DNA of 20,444 bases from Pseudorhodobacter antarcticus (GTDB lineage: Bacteria > Pseudomonadota > Alphaproteobacteria > Rhodobacterales > Rhodobacteraceae): the NCBI GenBank assembly GCA_945861995.1, contig CAMAWZ010000006.1, positions 1 to 20,444 on the forward strand, in the 5' to 3' direction. The notes beneath the pieces were generated by a model that worked only from the letters and a program-made list of their open reading frames with translations, ran no database searches and was not told where the DNA came from. The stretch's first letter is position 1. The number at the start of each line of letters is the position of its first letter. The position numbers and the translations under genes are program-made. This document shows positions 13,885 through 20,444 of the stretch, one piece after another.

Positions 13885-15135
13885 ATGCGCTATTCAGGGC
13901 TAAAAGTGTTGGCCGAAGGGCTGCGCGGCAACAAGGGGTGGGGGGCGGCTTGGCGCAAACCTGATCCAAAGCCAGAATATGATGTGGTGATCATTGGCGG
14001 CGGCGGGCATGGCCTGTCGACGGCCTATTATCTGGCCAAGAACCACGGCATCACCAACATTGCGGTGTTGGAAAAGGGGTATATCGGCAGCGGTAACATT
14101 GGGCGCAACACCACGATTGTGCGTGCCAATTACTATATGCCCGGCAACAGCGAATTCTACAGCCATTCCTTGAAACTGTGGGAAGGGCTGGAATCGGAGT
14201 TGAATTACAACGTCATGCACTCGCAGCGCGGGCAGTTGGTACTGTGCCATTCGGACGGGCAGCGCGACACCCTCGCGCGGCGGGGTAACGCCATGATCAA
14301 CCAAGGCGATGATGCCGAACTGTGGACGCGCGAGCAGGTGCGCGAAGAAGTCCCGTATCTCGATTTTGAACAAACCCGTTTTCCCATTTACGGCGGCCTG
14401 ATGCATTGGCGCGGCGGCACAGCGCGCCATGATGCGGTGGCTTGGGGCTATGCGCGCGGGGCCGATCAGCGCGGGGTTGATCTGATTGAAAACTGCGAAG
14501 TGACCGGCATTGATATTGTAGACGGGATTGTGCGCGGCGTGCAAACCACGCGCGGGGCCATTCGTGCCAAAAAGGTGGCGATTGTGGTGGCGGGGCGGTC
14601 AAGTCAGGTCGCGGCCATGGCAGGGATGCGATTGCCGATTGAAAGCCATGTCTTGCAGGCGTTCGTGACCGAAGGGTTAAAGCCCGTGATCGACCATGTG
14701 ATCTCGTTCGGTATGGGGCATTTCTATATCAGCCAGTCGGACAAGGGCGGCCTTGTCTTTGGCGGCGATATTGATTTTTACGCAAGTTATGCGTCGCGCG
14801 GGAACCTGCCGATGGTGGAACACGTGATGGAGGCGGGGATGACCCTGATGCCAATGATTGGCCGCGCCAAGGTGCTGCGATCATGGGGCGGGATTATGGA
14901 TATGACCCCCGATGGCAGCCCGATTATTGATAAAACGCCCGTTCAGGGCCTGTTTTTGGATGCGGGTTGGAACTATGGCGGGTTCAAAGCCGTGCCTGCA
15001 TCGGGCTGGTGCATGGCGCATTTGATGGCCACGGGTCACAGCCACGAGGTGGCCAAACGCTTCCGTCTTGACCGGTTCCGCACGGGCCATACGCTGGACG
15101 AAGAAGGCACGGGCAGCCAGCATAATTTGCATTAG
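13885..15135 (+). CDS. soxB: Sarcosine oxidase beta subunit SoxB
   Basis: SoxB is the catalytic flavin subunit of heterotetrameric sarcosine oxidase, which demethylates sarcosine to glycine and passes the one-carbon unit to tetrahydrofolate. From the chosen start it has 416 residues, the family length. The dinucleotide fold DVVIIGGGGHGLSTAYYLA (33-51) binds FAD. GGLMHWRGGTARHD (170-183) contains His174, which probably corresponds to the His that carries covalent FMN in characterised enzymes. The C-terminus has the DAO-family block TPDGSPIIDKTPVQGLFLDAGWNYGGFKAVPASG. The frame extends six codons upstream to a TTG, but MRYSGLKVLAEGLRG matches the known SoxB start and GGGGG lies 6 nt before this ATG. 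First gene of the sox operon. Confidence 0.97.
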   Translation: MRYSGLKVLAEGLRGNKGWGAAWRKPDPKPEYDVVIIGGGGHGLSTAYYLAKNHGITNIAVLEKGYIGSGNIGRNTTIVRANYYMPGNSEFYSHSLKLWEGLESELNYNVMHSQRGQLVLCHSDGQRDTLARRGNAMINQGDDAELWTREQVREEVPYLDFEQTRFPIYGGLMHWRGGTARHDAVAWGYARGADQRGVDLIENCEVTGIDIVDGIVRGVQTTRGAIRAKKVAIVVAGRSSQVAAMAGMRLPIESHVLQAFVTEGLKPVIDHVISFGMGHFYISQSDKGGLVFGGDIDFYASYASRGNLPMVEHVMEAGMTLMPMIGRAKVLRSWGGIMDMTPDGSPIIDKTPVQGLFLDAGWNYGGFKAVPASGWCMAHLMATGHSHEVAKRFRLDRFRTGHTLDEEGTGSQHNLH

Positions 15136-15144
15136 GAGGATACG

Positions 15145-15546
15145 ATGAAAATTCCATGCCCCCTATGCGGGCCGCGCGACAGACGCGAGTTTTACTACTA
15201 CGGCAGCCCCGATTATCTGTCCCCCGTGGCGGCGGATGCGGATTTGGATGCCTTGGATAACCAATTGTTCCTGCGCGATAATATCGCGGGGCAGGTGCAG
15301 GATTTGTGGTATCACGAAGGCGGATGTGCGGCGTGGCTGAAGGTGACGCGTAACACCATCAGCCATGCGGTTTTGGGGGCGGAATTGGTGATGGGGGCGC
15401 AGGCTGCGCCAAAGGCTGCTGCCAATGCTGCGCCAAACCCTGCTGCGAAACCTGTTAGTGCGGCGGCAAAACCCGCTGTGAAACCTGCCCCAAGAACCGT
15501 AGCCAAGCCTGCGGCCCAACCCAAGACCCCGAAAAAGGACGCCTGA
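15145..15546 (+). CDS. soxD: Sarcosine oxidase delta subunit SoxD with extended C-terminal tail
   Basis: SoxD is the small zinc-binding subunit of the heterotetramer. The core (residues 1 to about 85) has the zinc ligands Cys5 and Cys8 in CPLCG and His57 and Cys61 in WYHEGGCAAW. The family blocks REFYYYGSPDY, LRDN and TRNTI are also present. From about residue 86 the protein continues as a 48-residue Ala/Pro/Lys-rich tail (for example NPAAKPVSAAAKPAVKPAPR) ending KKDA, which is likely unstructured. SoxD proteins usually stop near 90-110 residues, so 133 is long. The AGGAGGA ribosome binding site overlaps the soxB stop, 9 nt before this start. The soxA ATG begins one base after the soxD stop. 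Confidence 0.96.
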   Translation: MKIPCPLCGPRDRREFYYYGSPDYLSPVAADADLDALDNQLFLRDNIAGQVQDLWYHEGGCAAWLKVTRNTISHAVLGAELVMGAQAAPKAAANAAPNPAAKPVSAAAKPAVKPAPRTVAKPAAQPKTPKKDA

Positions 15547-15547
15547 T

Positions 15548-18481
15548 ATGCGCATTGACGGACGCGGGTTGATTGACCGCGCAAAGCCCATCAGCTTTAC
15601 CTTCGATGGCAAGCGCTATCAGGGGTATAAGGGCGACACCTTAGCCTCGGCGCTGCTGGCCAATGGTGTGCGCGTGGTGGGGCGCAGCTTTAAATATCAC
15701 CGCCCGCGCGGGGTTTTGACTGCTGGGTTTGAGGAACCAAACGCGCTGGTTGAAGTGGTGGGCACGACCAACCACACCCCGAACGTGCGCGCCACGGGGC
15801 AAGAGATTTTCGAAGGGTTGGTTGCGCGCAGCCAGAACCGCTGGCCATCCTTGCGCTTTGACATTTTGGCCATAAACGATCTGGCGACGCCGTTTTTGGG
15901 GGCGGGGTTTTACTATAAAACCTTCATGTGGCCGCGCGCCTTTTGGGAAGGCTTGTACGAGCCGATCATCCGCCGCGCCGCAGGGCTTGGCAGCCTGTCG
16001 GGCAAGCATGACGAAGGCCAGTATGAAAAATCCTATGCTTTTTGCGATGTGCTGGTTATCGGGGCTGGCCCTGCGGGCATTGCCGCCGCATTAACAGCCG
16101 CGCGCGCGGGCGCGGACGTTATTTTGTGCGAGGAAAAGGCCCATATCGGGGGCAGACTTTTGGGCGATATGCCGCAGCTTGATGGCAAGTCTGCCGCCGA
16201 TTGGCTGGCAGAGGCCGCCGCCGAAATGGCCACCTTGCCGAACCTGCGCGTGATGGCGCGCACGGCAGTGACGGGGGCCTATGATGGCGGGGTCTATTCC
16301 GCGCTGGAACGGGTGGGCCTGCACCGCGCCCCGCGCGCTGATCTGCCGCGCGAATGTTTCTGGCGCATCACTGCGGCGCAGACCATTTTGGCTGCAGGCG
16401 CGCTGGAACGCCCGATTGCCTTTGAAAACAACGACCGCCCCGGCATTATGCTGGCATCCGCTGTGCAAGATTATCTGAACATCTACGGCGTGGCGGTGGG
16501 GCAAAAAGTGGCGTTGCTGGCCAATAATGATGGCGCGCGGCGCGTGGCGCGGCAACTGATTCAAGCAGGGGTCGAAGTGCTGGGGATATTGGATACCCGC
16601 AGTGATGCATCGGTGGTCGAGGATTGCCCAGTCTTTCTGAATGCCCGCATCACCAAAACCAAAGGCCGCCACGGGCTGCGCCACATCAGCGGCACCCATC
16701 TGAACGGCGAATTTTCTTTTGACTGTGATGTGCTTGCCGTGTCGGGGGGCTGGAACCCGATGGTGCATTTGACCTGCCATATGAATGGCCGCCCAAAGTG
16801 GGAGGCCAGCCTATCCGCTTTTGTTCCGCAAGCAGATGCCATTCCCAATATGCGCGCCGTGGGGGCCTGCAACGGGGATTTTTCCACCAAAGCCGCCTTT
16901 ACTCAAGGGGCGGGCGCCGCCGCAGCAGCGCTGGGCGATTTGGGGCACACGCCTGCGCCCTTTACCGCGCCTGACTGCGAGGATGCGCCCTATATCATCA
17001 CGCCCCTTTGGGCGATGGAAACGTCTGGCGGCGTTTATGCCCGCGCTTGGCTGGATTTCGCCAATGATGTGACCGTCAAGGATGTGGCCCTTTCTGCGCA
17101 AGAGGGGTTTGTATCGGTCGAACATATGAAACGCTACACAACCCAAGGCATGGCCCCCGATCAGGGCAAAAACAGCAATATTGGCGCGTTGGCGGTGCTG
17201 GCAGATAGCACAGGCAAAGGTATTCCCGAAGTGGGCACAACCACCTATCGCGCGCCCTATGCGCCGACATCTATTGCTGCGATGGGGGCAGGGGGGCGCG
17301 GCATGGGATTTGCCCCGCAGCGGTTTTTGACCTCGGACAGGTTGTCGCGTGATCGCGGCGCTCCGATGATCGAGGCGGGACTGTGGTATCGGCCCAGCTA
17401 TTTCCCCAAAGCGGGCGAGGGGGATTGGCAAACATCGTGCAACCGCGAGGTAGGCTATGTGCGCAGTGCGGTGGGTGTGGCGGATGTGTCCACACTGGGG
17501 AAAATTGATATTCAAGGCAAGGATGCCGCCAAGTTTCTGGATTTGGTTTATGCGAACACCTTTAGCACGCTGCCAGTCGGGCGTGTGCGCTATGGGCTGA
17601 TGCTGCGCGCGGATGGCTATGTGCTGGACGATGGCACGACCGCGCGTTTGGGGGAAAACCACTATCTGATGACCACCACCACGGCGGCGGCGGGTCTGGT
17701 GATGCGGCATTTGGAATTTGTGCACCAAGCCTATTGTGCGGATTTTGACCTGCGGTTCATCTCAGTGACCGAAGCCTTTGCGCAGTTTGCCGTGGCGGGG
17801 CCGCGCGCGCGGGTGCTGGTGGGCTCGATGCTGGCTGCGCCTTTGGGCGATTTGCCTTTTATGGGCGTGACCACCGCGCAGATCAGCGGCGTGGCTGCGC
17901 GGGTCTTCCGTATCAGCTTTTCTGGCGAAGAAGGCTACGAGATTGCCGTGCCCACCCGCTATGGCGAGGCGCTGATGCGCGATCTGATATCGCGCGCCGA
18001 ATTGATGGGCGGCGGTCTGTATGGGATGGAGGCGCTGAATGTGCTGCGCATTGAAAAAGGCTTTATCACCCATGCCGAAATAGACGGGCGCATTACGGCG
18101 GGGGATTTGGGCCTTGGCGGGATGGTTTCGGCCAAGAAAGACTGCATCGGCAAACGCGCAGCACAGCGCGAGGGGATGGTCCATGAAAACCGCCAGCACA
18201 TGGTCGGCCTGCGTCCCTTGCAAGGCGAGGCTATCACCGCTGGGGCGCATATATTTGCCCAAGGGGCCGCTTTGACGCGCGAGCAGTCGCAAGGGTATCT
18301 GTCATCTGTGGGATATTCGCCGCAGTTCCACAGCTATTTGGCCTTGGGATTTTTAGAGCGGGGCCGCGCGCGGCATGGGGAAACTGTGATGGTGGTTGAC
18401 CGCCTGCGCGGCATCAATGTGCGTGCAGAAGTGTGCGATCCTATGTTCTTTGATAAATCAGGGGAGAGAATGCGTGGTTAA
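15548..18481 (+). CDS. soxA: Sarcosine oxidase alpha subunit SoxA
   Basis: SoxA binds NAD+ and tetrahydrofolate and couples sarcosine oxidation to formation of 5,10-methylenetetrahydrofolate. The 977-residue length is normal. Domains in order: an N-terminal ferredoxin-like fold without Fe-S cysteines (about 13-100, SFTFDGKRYQGYKGDTLASALLANG), a nucleotide-binding fold with DVLVIGAGPAGIAAAL (167-182), a second Rossmann part (QKVALLANNDGARRVAR), and a C-terminal GcvT/aminomethyltransferase domain from about residue 615 (VGYVRSAVGVADVSTLGKIDIQGKDA) containing the GMEALNVLRIEKG block. AAGGA inside the end of soxD serves as ribosome binding site. The last codons (MRG) overlap the GTG start of soxG. 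Confidence 0.97.
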   Translation: MRIDGRGLIDRAKPISFTFDGKRYQGYKGDTLASALLANGVRVVGRSFKYHRPRGVLTAGFEEPNALVEVVGTTNHTPNVRATGQEIFEGLVARSQNRWPSLRFDILAINDLATPFLGAGFYYKTFMWPRAFWEGLYEPIIRRAAGLGSLSGKHDEGQYEKSYAFCDVLVIGAGPAGIAAALTAARAGADVILCEEKAHIGGRLLGDMPQLDGKSAADWLAEAAAEMATLPNLRVMARTAVTGAYDGGVYSALERVGLHRAPRADLPRECFWRITAAQTILAAGALERPIAFENNDRPGIMLASAVQDYLNIYGVAVGQKVALLANNDGARRVARQLIQAGVEVLGILDTRSDASVVEDCPVFLNARITKTKGRHGLRHISGTHLNGEFSFDCDVLAVSGGWNPMVHLTCHMNGRPKWEASLSAFVPQADAIPNMRAVGACNGDFSTKAAFTQGAGAAAAALGDLGHTPAPFTAPDCEDAPYIITPLWAMETSGGVYARAWLDFANDVTVKDVALSAQEGFVSVEHMKRYTTQGMAPDQGKNSNIGALAVLADSTGKGIPEVGTTTYRAPYAPTSIAAMGAGGRGMGFAPQRFLTSDRLSRDRGAPMIEAGLWYRPSYFPKAGEGDWQTSCNREVGYVRSAVGVADVSTLGKIDIQGKDAAKFLDLVYANTFSTLPVGRVRYGLMLRADGYVLDDGTTARLGENHYLMTTTTAAAGLVMRHLEFVHQAYCADFDLRFISVTEAFAQFAVAGPRARVLVGSMLAAPLGDLPFMGVTTAQISGVAARVFRISFSGEEGYEIAVPTRYGEALMRDLISRAELMGGGLYGMEALNVLRIEKGFITHAEIDGRITAGDLGLGGMVSAKKDCIGKRAAQREGMVHENRQHMVGLRPLQGEAITAGAHIFAQGAALTREQSQGYLSSVGYSPQFHSYLALGFLERGRARHGETVMVVDRLRGINVRAEVCDPMFFDKSGERMRG

Positions 18482-19016
18482 CCTTATCGCAACAGCGCCC
18501 CTTGGCTATATCAAACCCGTCAGTTTGATTGGCACCGATCTTGTACAGATTGACTGGGCGCAGATCACCTCGATTGCGCCCTATCTTGGGCGAGTGGCGG
18601 ATGTAGACCGTGCCTTGGCCAAGATCGGCCTTCGCTTTCCTGCGCCAAACCGCATGGCGAGCCACGGGGACGCGCGCATTGCGTGGACAGGGCGCGATCA
18701 GGCGTTTATGATCGGCGCAGATTGCCCCGATTTGGGCGATGCGGCGGCGGCGGTTGACCAATCGGACGCTTGGGCGCGCTTTGCGCTGTCAGGCCCTGCG
18801 GCGGTGGACACGCTGGCGCATTACGTGCCTGTCGATCTGCGCCTGTCATCTCTGCCCGTCGGCGCGTCTATTCGCAGCCAGTTGTACCATGTGCCGCTGT
18901 GCCTGATGCGCATTGGCGCAGATGCGTTTGAGGTGATGGTGTTCCGCAGCATGGCGCATACGGCGTGGCATGAATTGGAAGACGCGCTGCGAATCCTTGC
19001 GGCGCGGGCGCATTAG
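18474..19016 (+). CDS. soxG: Sarcosine oxidase gamma subunit SoxG
   Basis: SoxG is the fourth, small, non-catalytic subunit that stabilises the complex. It resembles a GcvT-like fold (DARIAWTGRDQAFMIG, WARFALSGPAAVDTLAHYVPVDLR, YHVPLCLMRIGADAFEVMVFRSMAHTAWHELEDAL). The long open frame begins upstream inside soxA, but the real start is most likely GTG at 18474 (VVNLIATAPLGYIKP), 7 nt after GGAG. That gives 180 residues, in the SoxG range, and an 8-nt overlap with the soxA stop. The overlap implies translational coupling and equal subunit supply. It is the last sox gene; dnaG follows after 14 nt with no terminator visible. Confidence 0.93.
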   Translation: MVNLIATAPLGYIKPVSLIGTDLVQIDWAQITSIAPYLGRVADVDRALAKIGLRFPAPNRMASHGDARIAWTGRDQAFMIGADCPDLGDAAAAVDQSDAWARFALSGPAAVDTLAHYVPVDLRLSSLPVGASIRSQLYHVPLCLMRIGADAFEVMVFRSMAHTAWHELEDALRILAARAH

Positions 19017-19030
19017 CCCATATTAGGCCT

Positions 19031-20444
19031 ATGAGCCTGCCAAACGGATTTCTGGATGAGATACGCGAACGCGTGACCCTTTCGGCCATTGTGGGCCGCA
19101 AGGTCACGTGGGATATGCGCAAATCGAACCAAGCCAAAGGCGATTTTTGGGCACCTTGCCCGTTTCATCATGAAAAAAGCCCGTCTTTTCATGTGGATGA
19201 TCGAAAAGGTTTTTACTATTGCTTTGGCTGCCACGCCAAGGGCGATGCGCTGACCTTCATCAAAGAGACCGAGAATTTGGGCTTTATAGAGGCGGTCGAA
19301 GTGCTGGCGCGCCATGCGGGGATGCAGATGCCCGCCCGCGATCCGCAGGCGGCGCAGGTGGCCGACAGGCGCAGCCAGTTGATTTCTGTGATGGAAGAGG
19401 CGGTCAAATGGATGCGCCTGCAGCTGCGCACCGCTGCCGCCGAACCTGCCCGCGCCTATTTGGCGCGGCGCGGATTGACCGAGGCCGCGCAGGAACGCTG
19501 GGGCATTGGCTGGGCCCCTGACAGCCCAAACGCGCTGTATAATGCCCTGAAACAAAAAGGGCTTTCTGATGATTTGATCATCGCGTCTGGCGTTTGCGCC
19601 AAACCTGATGACGGACGCGCGCCTTATGACCGCTTTCGCGGCCGCATTATCTTTCCCATTCGCGACGGGCGGGGCAGGGCAATTTCGCTGGGGGGGCGCT
19701 CGCTCGATCCCAATTCACGCGCCAAATATCTGAATGGGCCTGAAACGGAAATTTTCGACAAGGGGCGCAATCTGTTCAACCTTGCCCCCGCGCGCGAAGC
19801 GGCGGGTAAGGGCAAACCGCTGATCGTGGCCGAAGGTTATATGGATGTGATCGCGCTGGTTGAGGCGGGCTTTAGCGCCGCAGTTGCGCCTTTGGGAACG
19901 GCGGTCACCGCTGACCAACTGGCGCTGATGTGGCGCATTCATGACGAGCCGATTATCGCGCTGGATGGCGACACGGCTGGCATTCGCGCGGGGCTGCGGG
20001 TGGTGGATTTGGCGCTGCCCTTGTTGCAGGCGGGCAAGGGGCTGCGATTTGCCAGCCTGCCCGCAGGGCTAGACCCCGATGATCTGATCAAGGCCCAAGG
20101 CCCCGCCGCGATGCAGGCCGCCCTAGACGGCGCAAAACCGATGGTGAACCTTCTGTGGGCGCGCGAGATTGAAGGCCGCAGTTTTGATAGCCCCGAACGT
20201 AAAGCGGCGCTTGATAAATCCTTGCGCGCCCATATTGCGCGTATCCAAGATCCATCCATTCGCACCCATTACGGCGAAGATATAAACCGCCTACGCCGTG
20301 ATTTGTTCGGAACCAAGGCGCGCGCATGGACGCCCTTTGTGCGGGGCGCAAAACGCACAGCCCCCGAACTTCCGCCCTCGCCTGCAACCAAAACCTCGCT
20401 GTTGGCCACGGCTTCGGGCGCGGTGGATGATATTTTGCGCGAAG
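19031..20444 (+). CDS. dnaG: DNA primase DnaG (partial, 3' end outside window)
   Basis: The primase makes RNA primers on the lagging strand. The visible 471 codons cover three parts. The CHC2 zinc domain has ligands Cys43, His46, Cys64 and Cys67 in CPFHHEKSPSFHVDDRKG and FYYCFGC. The N-terminal catalytic subdomain contains DRFRGRIIFPIRD, GGRSLD and AKYLNGPETEIF. The TOPRIM domain has Glu268 in LIVAEGYMD and Asp312/Asp314 in ALDGDTAG. The DnaB-interacting C-terminus lies beyond the window. The ATG at 19031 fits the family start (MSLPNGFLDEIRERV). Its ribosome binding site is poor (only AGG, inside the palindrome TAGGCCTA), which may mean coupling to soxG 14 nt upstream. The usual neighbour rpoD, if present, would be to the right. 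Confidence 0.97.
   Translation, partial: MSLPNGFLDEIRERVTLSAIVGRKVTWDMRKSNQAKGDFWAPCPFHHEKSPSFHVDDRKGFYYCFGCHAKGDALTFIKETENLGFIEAVEVLARHAGMQMPARDPQAAQVADRRSQLISVMEEAVKWMRLQLRTAAAEPARAYLARRGLTEAAQERWGIGWAPDSPNALYNALKQKGLSDDLIIASGVCAKPDDGRAPYDRFRGRIIFPIRDGRGRAISLGGRSLDPNSRAKYLNGPETEIFDKGRNLFNLAPAREAAGKGKPLIVAEGYMDVIALVEAGFSAAVAPLGTAVTADQLALMWRIHDEPIIALDGDTAGIRAGLRVVDLALPLLQAGKGLRFASLPAGLDPDDLIKAQGPAAMQAALDGAKPMVNLLWAREIEGRSFDSPERKAALDKSLRAHIARIQDPSIRTHYGEDINRLRRDLFGTKARAWTPFVRGAKRTAPELPPSPATKTSLLATASGAVDDILRE

Noticed and set aside
16811..17728. 305-codon minus-strand ORF opposite soxA
   Set aside because: It is an antisense shadow of soxA, with compositional bias and no start signal.
1..20444. 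CRISPR array, insertion sequence, prophage or rRNA
   Set aside because: No regular repeat-spacer pattern, transposase, integrase, phage gene or rRNA signature was seen in the window.

Overview
The window looks like chromosomal DNA of an alphaproteobacterium of the Rhodobacterales (Roseobacter/Rhodobacter group). The basis is gene content and order: homoserine dehydrogenase, class II fructose-bisphosphatase (glpX) and recJ on one strand, a soxBDAG heterotetrameric sarcosine oxidase operon, TadE/TadF/TadG-type Flp pilus genes, and moderately high GC with frequent GCGC-rich stretches. Species cannot be assigned from the sequence alone.

Layout. (1) 1-2349, minus: the start of an oligopeptide ABC permease gene (oppB, cut by the window edge) behind its binding-protein gene oppA, with a strong stem-loop between them. 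(2) 2350-2788: a gene-free stretch holding a candidate oppA promoter and small palindromes, then tRNA-Glu(TTC) on the minus strand. (3) 2976-9375, minus: recJ, glpX, a small 61-codon ORF with an excellent ribosome binding site, hom and a short lipoprotein gene. This minus-strand block is interrupted at about 6.2-7.8 kb by a two-gene plus-strand unit: a probable small outer-membrane beta-barrel protein and a secreted subtilisin-like (S8) peptidase. The S8 stop and the hom stop face each other one base apart. (4) 9438-10349, minus: a pirin. (5) 10477-13619, minus: tadG-tadE-tadF-like genes for minor pseudopilins and pilus assembly. (6) 13885-19016, plus: soxB-soxD-soxA-soxG, converting sarcosine to glycine and feeding one-carbon units to tetrahydrofolate. 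(7) 19031 to the end, plus: dnaG (DNA primase), starting 14 nt after soxG and cut by the window edge.

Most genes are well-known housekeeping or catabolic genes. The least explained part is the barrel/S8-peptidase pair inserted between hom and glpX. Its peptidase has an unusual His motif and no propeptide, its partner has a textbook outer-membrane C-terminal strand, and an apparent 12-codon leader ORF overlaps the start. Other oddities are a degenerate metal site in the TadG von Willebrand domain, a long Ala/Pro/Lys tail on SoxD, a 22-bp-period direct repeat in front of recJ, and dnaG sitting directly behind the sox operon.
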